A DNA stretch of 61,635 bases from Burkholderiales bacterium (GCA_017302655.1 JAFLDE010000019.1:1-61635); one strand, 5' to 3'. Positions 9,133 through 18,404 are shown, counted from the first letter of the stretch. Program-made: numbers and translations. Notes: generated by a model not told the origin, from the letters alone.

Positions 9133-10166
9133 ACTCCTTTCAGAACAAGACCCTGCTCATCACCGGCGGCACCGGCAGCTTTGGCAATGCGGTGCTGAGT
9201 CGCTTTCTGGCTTCCGACATTCGCGAGATCCGCATCCTCAGCCGCGATGAGAAGAAGCAGGAGGACATGCGCATCGCGCTGAACAGCGACAAGTTGAAGT
9301 TCCACATCGGCGATGTGCGCGATTACGACGCCTGCCTCGACGCGCTGTCCGGCGTGGACTACGTGTTCCATGCGGCTGCGCTCAAACAGGTGCCGTCCTG
9401 CGAGTTCTATCCGATGGAGGCGGTGAAGACCAATGTGGTCGGCGCTGAAAACGTCATTCGTGCGGCCATGGTGCAGAAGGTGTCGCGTGTGGTGGTGCTG
9501 TCCACCGACAAGGCGGTCTACCCGATCAATGCCATGGGTTTGTCCAAGGCCTTGATGGAAAAGGTGATGGTGGCCAAGAGCCGCATCGCGGACCCGACGG
9601 TGACAGTGATGAGTGCCACGCGCTACGGCAACGTGATGGCATCCCGTGGTTCGGTGATTCCGCTGTTCCTCCAGCAACTGCAGGAGGGCAAGCCTTTGAC
9701 GCTCACCGATCCGTCGATGACGCGCTTCCTGATGTCGCTGGAGGAGTCGGTCGACCTGGTGCTGTATGCCTTCGAGCACGCGCGCCCTGGCGACATCTTC
9801 GTGCAGAAGGCGCCGGCGTCCACCGTGGGCGACCTGGCCGAGGCCATGCGTCAGTTGTTCCGCCCAGAAGCGGAGGTCAAGGTGATCGGCACCCGACACG
9901 GCGAGAAGCTGTACGAAAGCCTGGTGTCGCGCGAAGAAATGGCGCGCGCAGAAGACCTGGGGGGCTACTACCGCATCCCGGCCGATGCACGGGATCTCAA
10001 TTACGACAAGTACTTTGTCCAGGGCCAGCAGGAAATTGCCCAACTCGACGACTACACCTCCCACAACACGCGCCGCCTCAGCGTCGACGAGGTGAAGCAA
10101 ACTCTGCTGAGTTTGCCGCTCATTCAGGAAGCCCTGAAGGGCGCGAAGGGAGCTGGCCATGCTTAA
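9129..10166 (+). CDS. fnlA: UDP-GlcNAc 4,6-dehydratase/5-epimerase (FnlA/WbjB/CapE family)
   Basis: 345 aa starting at ATG 9129; the open frame upstream is a shadow inside fnlB. TGGTGSFG (residues 12-19) binds NADP, STDKAV (125-130) is the catalytic segment, and AMGLSK (135-140) shows Met136-x3-Lys140 in place of the usual Tyr-x3-Lys. That replacement is characteristic of inverting dehydratases such as FlaA1, WbjB and CapE. The enzyme converts UDP-GlcNAc to the 4-keto-6-deoxy sugar that enters the L-FucNAc pathway. It overlaps fnlC by 8 bp. Together with FnlB and FnlC it gives a complete UDP-FucNAc route from UDP-GlcNAc. Confidence 0.92.
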   Translation: MNSFQNKTLLITGGTGSFGNAVLSRFLASDIREIRILSRDEKKQEDMRIALNSDKLKFHIGDVRDYDACLDALSGVDYVFHAAALKQVPSCEFYPMEAVKTNVVGAENVIRAAMVQKVSRVVVLSTDKAVYPINAMGLSKALMEKVMVAKSRIADPTVTVMSATRYGNVMASRGSVIPLFLQQLQEGKPLTLTDPSMTRFLMSLEESVDLVLYAFEHARPGDIFVQKAPASTVGDLAEAMRQLFRPEAEVKVIGTRHGEKLYESLVSREEMARAEDLGGYYRIPADARDLNYDKYFVQGQQEIAQLDDYTSHNTRRLSVDEVKQTLLSLPLIQEALKGAKGAGHA

Positions 10167-11289
10167 GGTGATGACGGTGGTCGGCACGCGGCCGGAGATC
10201 ATTCGCCTGAGCCGTTGCATCGCCTTGCTGGACCAGCACACGCGGCATGTGCTGGTGCACACCGGCCAGAACTTCGACTACGAGCTCAACGAGGTCTTCT
10301 TTGAGCAACTCGGCATCCGCAAGCCCGACCATTTCCTGGGCGCGGCGGGCAGCACCCCGGCCGAGACCATCGGCCAGGTCATCGCCAAGGTGGATGCGGT
10401 GCTGGCGCAAGAAGCGCCTGACGCGCTGCTTATCCTCGGCGACACCAACTCCTGCTTGGCGGCCATCGCCGCCAAGCGGCGCAAGGTGCCGATCTTCCAC
10501 ATGGAAGCCGGCAACCGCTGCTTCGACTTCCGAGTGCCCGAGGAGATCAACCGCCGCATCGTCGATCACACCTCGGACATCAACCTGACTTACAGCCAGA
10601 TCGCTCGCGATTACCTGCTGCGGGAAGGCCTGCCACCGGATCAGGTGATCGTGACTGGCAGCCCGATGCGCGAGGTGCTGACGCACTACCGGGCGGGGAT
10701 CGAGGCATCGCCGGCCTTGGCCCAGCTGGGTTTGGAGCCCGGACGGTACTTCGTGGTCAGCAGCCACCGCGAGGAAAACGTGGACGACCCGGCGCGGCTG
10801 CGGCAGTTGCTGGCCATCGTGGACGCACTGGCGGCCGATCACGGTTTGCCAGTCATCGTCTCAACCCACCCGCGCACGCGCAAACGCCTGGAGGCGCTGG
10901 GCGAAGGGCTGACGCGCAACCCGCTGGTGCACTTCATGAAGCCCTTTGGCTTCCTGGACTACGTGCAGCTTCAGCGCCAGGCCCGGGCCGTGCTCAGCGA
11001 CAGCGGCACCATCACCGAGGAAGCCAGCATCCTCAATTTCCCTGCGCTCAATCTGCGCGAGGTGCACGAGCGGCCCGAGGGGTTCGAGGAGGCAGCGGTC
11101 ATGATGGTGGGCCTGGACATCGACCGGGTGCGCGACGGTCTGCGCCTGCTGGCCAGCCAAGCGCGTGGCGACGAGCGGCTGCTGCGCTGGGTGAACGACT
11201 ACACGCCGGACAACGTGTCCCACAAGGTGTTGCGCATCCTCGTCAGCTACACCGGCTTCGTGAACCGGCGCGTCTGGCGCAAGGGATGA
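10159..11289 (+). CDS. fnlC: UDP-FucNAc 2-epimerase (FnlC/WbjD, WecB-like)
   Basis: 376 aa. N-terminal VMTVVGTRPEIIRLS and HTGQNFDYELNEVFF are hallmarks of the UDP-N-acetylglucosamine 2-epimerase superfamily. The middle part contains HMEAGNRCFDFRVPEEINRR and later SSHREENVD and SDSGTITEEAS, which build the UDP pocket. RCFDFRVPEE distinguishes WbjD/CapG/FnlC enzymes from WecB, which carries a different motif at that place (from memory). It catalyses the last step to UDP-N-acetyl-L-fucosamine. An 8-bp overlap with fnlA implies coupling. A TAGAAT hexamer at 11308-11313, just after its stop, probably starts a second transcript for the export genes. Confidence 0.92.
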   Translation: MLKVMTVVGTRPEIIRLSRCIALLDQHTRHVLVHTGQNFDYELNEVFFEQLGIRKPDHFLGAAGSTPAETIGQVIAKVDAVLAQEAPDALLILGDTNSCLAAIAAKRRKVPIFHMEAGNRCFDFRVPEEINRRIVDHTSDINLTYSQIARDYLLREGLPPDQVIVTGSPMREVLTHYRAGIEASPALAQLGLEPGRYFVVSSHREENVDDPARLRQLLAIVDALAADHGLPVIVSTHPRTRKRLEALGEGLTRNPLVHFMKPFGFLDYVQLQRQARAVLSDSGTITEEASILNFPALNLREVHERPEGFEEAAVMMVGLDIDRVRDGLRLLASQARGDERLLRWVNDYTPDNVSHKVLRILVSYTGFVNRRVWRKG

Positions 11290-11313
11290 CCTCCACAGGG
11301 CGCCGCCTAGAAT
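11285..11313 (+). promoter_or_regulatory. Probable sigma-70 promoter for the export/initiation genes
   Basis: A TAGAAT -10 hexamer at 11308-11313 follows an ATGACC-like -35 by about 16 nt, at the fnlC/SLBB gene junction. TAGAAT/TACAAT hexamers recur before several genes in this window (2253, 18989, 23134, 26733, 59151). The SLBB gene start lies 26 nt downstream. The -35 match is weak, so this is a tentative call. Confidence 0.45.
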
Positions 11314-11339
11314 CGCGCGCCTTTTCCCCAGGGTCGCGC

Positions 11340-13277
11340 ATGCCCCTTCATCCCTCCGCCCGTCCGTTGCTCAATTGGTGCTTTGGCGCGCTGCTGGCGT
11401 TTTCCTCCGCCGGGGTGTTTTCGCAGTCGACTCAGGACAGCGCACGTCTTCAAGTCAGTGGGCCTGTCCGATTGCAGTCGGGTGGGGTTGCCGCGGGCAT
11501 GGGCGCCAAAGACAAAGAGATGACGCCCGAGAAGGGAGTCCGAGGTCGACTGGAGACTCGCGAGACCGCCGAGATCCGCGTTCGCGAGCAAGGGGTGTTG
11601 AAGCGACCCGCTCCCGAACCCACGGAGTTCGAACGCTACGCAGGGCGCTTGGCGGCCGGTGGCCGCCTGCAGTTGCCAGGCGATCCGGAGCCGGCCCTCA
11701 GCCGCTTCGGCGCCAACATGCTGTGGTCGGCCGAGGATCAGTCAGGGGCCGAGGAGACGCTGCAGGTGCCTGATGACTACGTGCTCGGGCCGGGCGACGA
11801 GTTGCAGATCGACATCTGGGGCAGTGTGGACGCCAGCTTGACGCTGACCGTCAGCCGGGGCGGCGCGATCGTGCTGCCGCGCATCGGGCAGGTGCAGGTG
11901 GGCGGCGTGCGCTTCGGCGATGTGGCCAAGCTGCTCAAGCAGCGCACGGCGCAGAGCTTCCGCCAGTTCGACCTCAGCGTGAGCATGGGCACCCTGCGCA
12001 GCATGCGCGTGTTCGTGACGGGTTTCGTGCAGCGCCCCGGCTTGCACATGGTGCCCAGCCTGGCCAGCCTCAGCCATGCACTGGCAGCGGCGGGAGGCCC
12101 GACTCAGATCGGCAGTTTCCGCAATGTGCAGCTGCGCCGTGGTGGCGCCCTCATCGAGACCGTTGACCTGTACGAGCTGCTGCTGCGTGGCCAGTCCTCG
12201 GTGGAGCGACGTCTGCAATCGGGCGATGTGTTGCACGTGCCCTCGGTGGGGCCGCAAGTCGCGGTGATCGGTTCCGTGCAGAGTCCGGCGGTGTTCGAGC
12301 TCAAGGGCGGCGAGACCGTTGAGGACTTGTTGCGCATGGCCGGAGGCTTCAATCCGGTGGCCGATCGCGAGACGGCGGTGGTGCTCTCGCTCGACCGCCA
12401 AGTGCCGGTTCGCGAACTGCGCTGGCCCAAGGACTTGAAGAGCGTGCTTCAGGCGGGTGAGGTGCTGCAGGTGGCCAGCCTGAGCGGCGTGCAGCGTGCG
12501 GCCATGGCGCAGTCCAAACGGGTGCGAGTGGAAGGCGAAGTGAAGCGACCTGGCGACTACGTGCTGCCGGCCGGCGCCACGCTGCGCGACGCCCTGCAGG
12601 CCGCCGGCGGACTGACCGCGCAGGCCTTCCCCTTCGGCGCCGAACTGAACCGCGAGGCCCTGAGGCGGCAGCAGGTCGAGCACTACGACCGCGCGTTGCG
12701 CGAACTGGAGACGGAGTTCGCGCGGGCCGCTGTGACGCGCAAGGAGCGCATTGGGCCGCCGGCCGATGGCGAATCGCCGAAGCAGACCTCGGAGCAACTG
12801 CGGCTGATCGAGCGCCTGCGTCAGGTGCAGCCGACCGGTCGCTTGGTGATGCGGCTCAGCCCGGAGTCCACAGAGCTTCCGGCGCTGGCACTGGAGGACG
12901 GCGACCGCCTCCTGGTGCCGGCGCGGCCGCAAGTGGTGAACGTGTTTGGGAGCGTGCCCAATGCGGGCAGCTTCGCGCACACGGCCGATAGCTACCTAGG
13001 CACTTACCTGGCGCGGGCGGGCGGCATGACCCGCGGCGGTGATGCCACGCAGATGTTCGTGCTGCGGGCGGATGGCTCGGTCACCAGCAACCGCATGCTG
13101 AACTCCAGCTGGTGGAAGGGCCATGCGTTGGAACAACTGCCGGCGCTGCCCGGTGACACCGTGTTCGTTCCAGAGGAGTTGGACCGGATCAAGCTGAGCC
13201 AGGAATTGAAGGATTGGGCGCAGATCCTCTCCAGTTTCGGCCTGGGTGCTGTTGCCCTGAAGAACTTGACCCAATGA
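11340..13277 (+). CDS. SLBB-domain polysaccharide export protein (Wza/GumB-like)
   Basis: ATG at 11340 was chosen over an upstream in-frame start because it begins a signal peptide (hydrophobic LLNWCFGALLAF, then SAGVFSQS). 645 aa. A poly-export domain begins at about residue 140 with YVLGPGDELQIDIWG. It is followed by SLBB-type modules beginning near VFVTGFVQRPG, VAVIGSVQSPA, VRVEGEVKRPG and VNVFGSVPNAG. Such proteins form the outer-membrane/periplasmic conduit for exopolysaccharide or capsule. It is longer than E. coli Wza (379 aa), and no clear lipobox follows the signal peptide, unlike classical Wza. The Wzz-type gene overlaps its stop. Confidence 0.86.
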   Translation: MPLHPSARPLLNWCFGALLAFSSAGVFSQSTQDSARLQVSGPVRLQSGGVAAGMGAKDKEMTPEKGVRGRLETRETAEIRVREQGVLKRPAPEPTEFERYAGRLAAGGRLQLPGDPEPALSRFGANMLWSAEDQSGAEETLQVPDDYVLGPGDELQIDIWGSVDASLTLTVSRGGAIVLPRIGQVQVGGVRFGDVAKLLKQRTAQSFRQFDLSVSMGTLRSMRVFVTGFVQRPGLHMVPSLASLSHALAAAGGPTQIGSFRNVQLRRGGALIETVDLYELLLRGQSSVERRLQSGDVLHVPSVGPQVAVIGSVQSPAVFELKGGETVEDLLRMAGGFNPVADRETAVVLSLDRQVPVRELRWPKDLKSVLQAGEVLQVASLSGVQRAAMAQSKRVRVEGEVKRPGDYVLPAGATLRDALQAAGGLTAQAFPFGAELNREALRRQQVEHYDRALRELETEFARAAVTRKERIGPPADGESPKQTSEQLRLIERLRQVQPTGRLVMRLSPESTELPALALEDGDRLLVPARPQVVNVFGSVPNAGSFAHTADSYLGTYLARAGGMTRGGDATQMFVLRADGSVTSNRMLNSSWWKGHALEQLPALPGDTVFVPEELDRIKLSQELKDWAQILSSFGLGAVALKNLTQ

Positions 13278-14422
13278 GCATGGAACTGGATGTGCCACAG
13301 CAGCCGCATGCTGGCGCCATGGACTGGCTGCTCGAAGTTGCGCGCGGGGCCCGCTTGATCGTGGGAGGAGGCCTGTGTGCCGGCGCCTTGGCGGTGGGTC
13401 TGAGCTACCTGGTCACGCCCACCTTCACCAGCACCACCGTGCTACTGCCGCCGGCACAGGCCAGCGGCGGTGCGCAGGCTGCGCTGGCTTCGCTGGGGGC
13501 CTTGGCGAACCTGGCAGGTGGAGGTGCCGCTCGGGCGCCGCTCGACCAGTACGTGGCCCTCGCGATGAGCACGCGCGTGGCAGATCGCATGATCGAGCGC
13601 TTCAAGCTGCATGAGGTCTATGACGAAACGCTGCGCCTGGACGTACGCAAGCAGTTTTGGAAGAACCTGCGCGTTGGCGCCGGGCGGCGCGACGGCTTGA
13701 TCACCATCGAGGTGGATGACCACGATCCGAAACGTGCGGCCGACATGGCGGCCGGCATGGTGGATGAGTTTCGCCGCGTGGCGGCCGAGATTGCCGTGAC
13801 GGAAGCCCAGCAGCGTCGCGTGTTCTTCGAGGATCGTGTGCGGGAAACGGGGCAGAAGCTGGAGGCTGCGCAGAAGGCTTTGCAGGACAGCGGCGTATCG
13901 GCCAACTCCTTGAAGGCAGAACCGCGCGTGGCCGTTGAGGCCTACGCAAAGCTTCGCGCCGAGCTGACGAACGCGCAGGTACGTTTGCAGGGCCTGCTGG
14001 CAACTTTCGCCGCACAGGCGCCAGAAGTGGTGCAGCAGCGTGCGCTGGTTGGAGAGTTGGCTGGACAGTTGCGCCAACTGGAGAGTCAGGCGCCGAAGAC
14101 CGAAGATGGAGCCTACTTGAGTCGCTACCGCGAGTTCAAGTACCAGGAGGCACTCTTCGAGCAGTTCTCTCGACAGCTGGAATTGGCGCGCATTGACGAA
14201 GGTCGCGAGGGTGGCCTGGTTCAGGTGGTTGATGTGGCACAGGTGCCTGAGAAGAAGAGCAGGCCCGGTCGCGCAAAGATCGGCATGGGCGTCAGCGTGG
14301 CTACCGGGCTGTTCTTGTTGCTCTGGGTAATGCTGCGTTTCCAATTGCGAAGCCGCGATGTGGACGGCTCGATTCGTGCGAAGCTGAAGGCGATCTGGCC
14401 CGCTGTCTGGGGCCGCGCCTGA
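13274..14422 (+). CDS. Wzz/GumC-type chain-length or polysaccharide co-polymerase protein
   Basis: 382 aa, ATG overlapping the SLBB gene stop. A first membrane helix lies near residues 24-46, and the second helix near 336-360 is followed by a short basic cytoplasmic tail. Between them is a coiled-coil-rich periplasmic region with the Wzz-like TSTTVLLPPAQ segment after helix 1. A PxxP-type motif (QVPEKKSRPGRAKI) precedes helix 2, as in PCP proteins. There is no Walker-motif kinase domain, so it is a PCP without a fused BY-kinase. It probably sets glycan chain length with the Wzy-like protein and pairs with the SLBB channel. Confidence 0.85.
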   Translation: MSMELDVPQQPHAGAMDWLLEVARGARLIVGGGLCAGALAVGLSYLVTPTFTSTTVLLPPAQASGGAQAALASLGALANLAGGGAARAPLDQYVALAMSTRVADRMIERFKLHEVYDETLRLDVRKQFWKNLRVGAGRRDGLITIEVDDHDPKRAADMAAGMVDEFRRVAAEIAVTEAQQRRVFFEDRVRETGQKLEAAQKALQDSGVSANSLKAEPRVAVEAYAKLRAELTNAQVRLQGLLATFAAQAPEVVQQRALVGELAGQLRQLESQAPKTEDGAYLSRYREFKYQEALFEQFSRQLELARIDEGREGGLVQVVDVAQVPEKKSRPGRAKIGMGVSVATGLFLLLWVMLRFQLRSRDVDGSIRAKLKAIWPAVWGRA

Positions 14423-14431
14423 GGGGGAACG

Positions 14432-15553
14432 ATGGATCTGATGCCGCTGCTGGTTGCCTGCCTGAGTTTGGGTTTGTTGACCTCAATGCTGGTTGGACTG
14501 CTGACGGTTCGCTCGTCTCGCCTGCATGCAGGCTTGTCGGCAGACCATGACCTGAGCGGCCCGCAGAAGTTCCACCGGAGGCCGGTTCCCCGCGTTGGTG
14601 GAGTGGCCATCTGCCTGGGTTTCTCAGCAGCCGCGCTGAGCTGGTTCTTCATTCAACCGGAGCAGGGGCGCTTCATCGGCGCGCTCTGGCTCTGCAGCCT
14701 GCCGGCTTTTCTGGGTGGTCTCTGGGAAGACCTGACCAAGCGGGTCAGTCCTGGCCAGCGGATGATGGCGCTGCTCGCAGCGGCGTTGCTGGCCTCCCTG
14801 TGGTTGGGCGGCACCATCGACCGAACCGATATTTTCCTGCTTGACCCGCTGGCGCAGACGCTGTTCGGAGCCGTGCTTCTGGCGCTCTTCGTGGTCGCTG
14901 GCGTGACCAACTCGATCAACATCATCGACGGCTTCAACGGCCTGGCTTCGATGTGCACCATGATCATGTTGGCAGGCTTGGCGATCGTCGCGTGGACGGT
15001 CGGCGACAGCACGATCGCTGTGGCGGCGCTCTTGCTTATTGCTGCCACCTTGGGCCTGTTCATGTTGAACTACCCACTCGGTCTGATCTTCCTGGGCGAC
15101 GGCGGCGCCTATTTCCTGGGTTTCATGCTCGCCGAGTTGGGCATTTTGTTGATCGCGCGCAATCCGGGTGTCTCGCCTCTGTTCCCGCTGGTGCTCTGTG
15201 CTTATCCCGTGGTGGAGACGGTGTTCTCGATGTACCGACGCAAGGTCTTGCGCGGCCAGCCGATGGACGCACCCGATGGCGTGCACTTGCATAGCCTGAT
15301 CTACCGCCGCCTGATCCGATGGGCCATGGGCAGTGAGGACGCCCGGGAACTGGTTCGCCGCAACTCACTCACGGCTCCCTACCTTTGGGTGGCTTGCGCG
15401 TTGGCGGTGGTGCCTGCGGTGATCTGGTGGAACCACAGTGCAATGCTGGCGGTGTTCCTGTTGCTATTCGTCGTCACCTACGTCGCCTTGTATTGGCGGA
15501 TCGTGCGCTTCCGCACCCCGCGTTGGCTGGTCAGGCGGCACTTGACGACCTGA
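14432..15553 (+). CDS. wecA: WecA-like undecaprenyl-phosphate sugar-1-phosphate transferase
   Basis: 373 aa with about 10-11 membrane helices. MraY/WecA family signatures are present: QKFHRRPVPRVGG near residue 48, NSINIIDGFNGLASM near residue 165, PLGLIFLGDGGAYFLG near 212 and DGVHLHSLIYRR near 287. These give the Mg-binding aspartates and the His-containing loop of polyprenyl-phosphate HexNAc-1-phosphate transferases. It would initiate the glycan by loading a HexNAc- or FucNAc-1-phosphate onto undecaprenyl phosphate. The gene is last in the polysaccharide operon, 9 bp after the Wzz-type gene. Whether it uses UDP-GlcNAc or UDP-FucNAc is not resolvable by eye. Confidence 0.88.
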   Translation: MDLMPLLVACLSLGLLTSMLVGLLTVRSSRLHAGLSADHDLSGPQKFHRRPVPRVGGVAICLGFSAAALSWFFIQPEQGRFIGALWLCSLPAFLGGLWEDLTKRVSPGQRMMALLAAALLASLWLGGTIDRTDIFLLDPLAQTLFGAVLLALFVVAGVTNSINIIDGFNGLASMCTMIMLAGLAIVAWTVGDSTIAVAALLLIAATLGLFMLNYPLGLIFLGDGGAYFLGFMLAELGILLIARNPGVSPLFPLVLCAYPVVETVFSMYRRKVLRGQPMDAPDGVHLHSLIYRRLIRWAMGSEDARELVRRNSLTAPYLWVACALAVVPAVIWWNHSAMLAVFLLLFVVTYVALYWRIVRFRTPRWLVRRHLTT

Positions 15554-15580
15554 TCGGGCGCAGCGGCGACAATCGCCGCC

Positions 15581-17056
15581 ATGTCTGATGTTCAAAACGT
15601 CGAAGCGCCGCGCTTCGACACCCTCCCGCTAGACCCCAAGCTGTTGCGTGCGGTGTCCGATTCCGGCTACACCGCCATGACGCCCATCCAGGCCAAGGCC
15701 ATCCCCATCGTGCTCGATGGGCGCGATGTCATGGGCGCGGCGCAAACCGGTACGGGCAAGACGGCGGCCTTCTCGATTCCGCTGCTGCAGCGCATGCTCA
15801 AGCATGAGAACGCCAGCATGAGCCCGGCCCGCCACCCGGTGCGTGCGGTGGTGCTGGCGCCCACGCGCGAATTGGCCGACCAGGTGGCGGCCAACGTGCT
15901 GGCCTACGCCAAGCACACGCAGTTGCGCGTCGCCTGTGTATTTGGCGGCGTCGATATCAAGCCGCAGGCCGCGCAATTGAAGGCGGGGGTGGAGGTGCTG
16001 ATTGCCACGCCGGGTCGGCTGCTCGATCACATCGAGGGAAAGAACTGTGCACTGCATCAGGTCGAGTACGTGGTGCTGGACGAGGCGGACCGCATGCTGG
16101 ACATCGGCTTCCTGCCCGATTTGCAGCGCATCCTCAGCTACCTGCCCAAGACGCGGCAGACCCTGTTGTTCTCGGCAACCTTTTCGCCCGAGATCAAACG
16201 CCTGGCAGCCAGCTACCTGCAGAGCCCGGAGTTGGTCGAAGTCGCGCGTCCCAATGCGACGGCGACCAATGTCACGCAGCGCTTCTTCTCAGTGAATGAC
16301 GACAGCAAGCGTGCGCTGCTGAAGGCGCTCTGGCGCGAGCACGGCAGCAAGCAAGCCATCGTGTTCATGAATAGCAAGCTGGGCGCGGCGCGTCTGTCCC
16401 GGGCGCTGGAGCGTGAGGGCCTGCGGGCCAGCGCCTTGCACGGCGACAAGAGCCAGGATGAGCGCCTCAAGACGCTCGCGGCCTTCAAGGCCGGCGAGAT
16501 TGACCTGTTGGTGGCCACCGATGTAGCGGGCCGCGGCCTGGACATCGCGGAGTTGCCCCTGGTGTTCAACTTCGACGTGCCATTCAACGCAGAAGACTAT
16601 GTGCACCGCATCGGCCGTACCGGCCGCGCGGGTGCACTGGGTGTGGCCATCACCTTCATTTCGCCTAGCGATGCGCGGCTGGTTGCAGACATCGAGAAGC
16701 TGATCAAGCGCAAGATGGAGACGGAGCCTTTGCCGGTACTTGACGGCGAGGAGCGCCCTCGGCGTTTTGCAGAGCGTGGCGAGCGTTCGGAGCGCCCGCC
16801 GCGCGAGCGCCGCGACGAAGAGCCGCGTGCCTTGCGAAGCACGCCGCGGGCACCTGCGGACCCCTTCTTTGACCAACCCTACGAAGCGAAGCACACCGGC
16901 GAGCCAGCTGCCTGGGAACGCGCCACGCCCGCAGCACCGAAGAAGGCCGGCGGGCTGTCCCGATACATCAAGCCCAAGCGCCAGGTGGCGGCGCTGTTCG
17001 CTCCCAAACCGGTGGCTGAGGATCAAGAAGCCAGCCAGGAAAAGATCGCTGGCTGA
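15581..17056 (+). CDS. rhlE: DEAD-box RNA helicase, RhlE-type
   Basis: 491 aa. All DEAD-box motifs are visible: a Q motif (GYTAMTPIQ), AQTGTGKT, PTRELADQ, TPGRLLDH, VLDEADRML, SAT, and the C-terminal GRGLDI and HRIGRTGRAG. After about residue 375 there is an arginine/glutamate-rich extension (RPRRFAERGERSERPPRERR) typical of RhlE-type helicases that bind structured RNA. A GACAAT hexamer at 15568-15573 lies exactly 7 nt before the ATG, so the message may be leaderless. Its 3' end overlaps the convergent RsmI-like gene by 34 bp. Likely roles are ribosome assembly or mRNA turnover. Confidence 0.92.
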   Translation: MSDVQNVEAPRFDTLPLDPKLLRAVSDSGYTAMTPIQAKAIPIVLDGRDVMGAAQTGTGKTAAFSIPLLQRMLKHENASMSPARHPVRAVVLAPTRELADQVAANVLAYAKHTQLRVACVFGGVDIKPQAAQLKAGVEVLIATPGRLLDHIEGKNCALHQVEYVVLDEADRMLDIGFLPDLQRILSYLPKTRQTLLFSATFSPEIKRLAASYLQSPELVEVARPNATATNVTQRFFSVNDDSKRALLKALWREHGSKQAIVFMNSKLGAARLSRALEREGLRASALHGDKSQDERLKTLAAFKAGEIDLLVATDVAGRGLDIAELPLVFNFDVPFNAEDYVHRIGRTGRAGALGVAITFISPSDARLVADIEKLIKRKMETEPLPVLDGEERPRRFAERGERSERPPRERRDEEPRALRSTPRAPADPFFDQPYEAKHTGEPAAWERATPAAPKKAGGLSRYIKPKRQVAALFAPKPVAEDQEASQEKIAG

Positions 17057-17772
17057 TCCTTTGGCAAGTCCGGTACCCCTGCGCGCCATTGCGCCACGGG
17101 CTTGCTGAGCGTGCGCTCCTGCGCCGTGGTGAGCGAGAGGCTGACGGCCAACTGGGTGCCTGGCTGCAAAGTGTCGATGAGCGCGCGCAGCAAGGCCTGG
17201 TTCCGATAAGGGGTCTCGATCACCAGCTGCGTCTGCCCCTGCCTTCGCGACTGCGCTTCGAGTTCACGGATGCGCAGCGCGCGCGCGGCTGCATCCTGGG
17301 GCAGATAGCCCTGGAATGCGAAGCACTGCCCGTTCAGGCCACTGGCTGCCAGCGCCTGCACCAGGCTGCTGGAGCCTGCCAGGCTGCGCACGGGCAGGCC
17401 CTCCCGGTGCGCCTGGGCAACCAGCAAAGCGCCGGGATCGGCCACGGCAGGCAAGCCAGCCTCTGACAGCAAGCCCAGTTCATGTCCCGCGCGCAGTGGC
17501 GCCAGCAGCGGCCGGAAGTCGACTTGCACCGCACCCCCGCCTTTTGGGGGACGCGGCAATTCGACTATCTGCTGTTGCTGGATGGGCGTGACCAGCGGGC
17601 TGGCGGTGTCCACGCGCTTCAGAAAGGCCCGCGCCGTCTTGGCGTTTTCCACCACCCAATGAGAGATCTGGGCGGCCTGGCGCAGTGTCACCAGGGGGAG
17701 CAGGTCGCCCAGGGGCGCGTTGGCATCGACGCCGAAATCCAAGGGCGCAGGCACCAGCCAGAGCGACGCCAT
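17023..17772 (-). CDS. SAM-dependent methyltransferase, RsmI-like tetrapyrrole-methylase family
   Basis: 249 aa. The tetrapyrrole methylase/RsmI fold is indicated by SEAGLPAVADPGALLV near residue 100, SLAGSSSLVQALAASGL near residue 128 and FAFQGYLPQD, followed by ETPYRNQALL. It is shorter than true RsmI (about 285 aa) and lacks the usual N-terminal LYVVATPIGN opening. It is probably the second, shorter RsmI-like paralogue often found beside maf in Burkholderiales. Start ATG 17772 shares one base with the maf stop, implying coupling. The 3' end overlaps rhlE. Substrate unknown. Confidence 0.82.
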   Translation of the reverse strand: MASLWLVPAPLDFGVDANAPLGDLLPLVTLRQAAQISHWVVENAKTARAFLKRVDTASPLVTPIQQQQIVELPRPPKGGGAVQVDFRPLLAPLRAGHELGLLSEAGLPAVADPGALLVAQAHREGLPVRSLAGSSSLVQALAASGLNGQCFAFQGYLPQDAAARALRIRELEAQSRRQGQTQLVIETPYRNQALLRALIDTLQPGTQLAVSLSLTTAQERTLSKPVAQWRAGVPDLPKDQPAIFSWLAS

Positions 17773-18353
17773 CAGCGCAACAGCGGGTAGCCGGCGGCGC
17801 GCAGCAGCCGCGTCGTCTCGATGAGGGGCAATCCGACCAGTGCGGTGGGATCGGTCGAATGGATGGCTTCCAGCAACACAATGCCCAGGCCTTCGCTCTT
17901 CGCGCTGCCGGCACAGTCGTAGGGCTGTTCCAGGCGCAAATAGGTCTCGATCTCAGCGTCGTCCAGCGAGCGAAAGCGCACGTTCACGGTCACTCGGGTG
18001 CACTCGGCGTAGCCGGGCGCGACCAGCGCAACGGCGGTGTGAAAGTCGACCTGGTGGCCGCTCATGGCGCGCAATTGCGCCACGGCCGCTTCATGGTGGC
18101 CCGGCTTGCCCAGGCAGCGTCCTTGCAAGTCGGCCACTTGATCGGAACCGATGACGAAGGCGTCAGGGTGCTGGACGGCCACTGCGCGCGCCTTGGCCAG
18201 GGCGAGGCGTTCGGCCAAGTGGGGCGGCGCTTCACCGGCCAGTGGAGTTTCGTCAACGGCAGGCGCCAGCACCGAGAAGGGCAGGCGTAGGCGTTCCAGC
18301 AACTCGCGGCGGTAGCGCGATGTGGAAGCCAGGATGAGGGGCGGAGTGGGCAT
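17772..18353 (-). CDS. maf: Maf-like nucleotide pyrophosphatase (YceF type)
   Basis: 193 aa. Begins PLILASTSRYRRELLERL, the Maf signature SxSxRRxELL. ETPLAGE and ALAKARAV follow, then GSDQVADLQGRCLGKPG (catalytic Asp region) and YDCAGSAKSEG. The DQVAD and SAKSEG wording resembles the YceF subfamily, which hydrolyses m7GTP and related modified nucleotides. In E. coli yceF is likewise next to yceD-rpmF-plsX. It is divergent from yceD with about 50 bp between start codons, and a GAGAAT hexamer lies about 9 nt before its ATG. Confidence 0.92.
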   Translation of the reverse strand: MPTPPLILASTSRYRRELLERLRLPFSVLAPAVDETPLAGEAPPHLAERLALAKARAVAVQHPDAFVIGSDQVADLQGRCLGKPGHHEAAVAQLRAMSGHQVDFHTAVALVAPGYAECTRVTVNVRFRSLDDAEIETYLRLEQPYDCAGSAKSEGLGIVLLEAIHSTDPTALVGLPLIETTRLLRAAGYPLLR

Positions 18354-18404
18354 GGGTCCGGCATTCTCCCGCGCTCAGTGGGCCGCCTCCCTACACTGCG
18401 CCGC

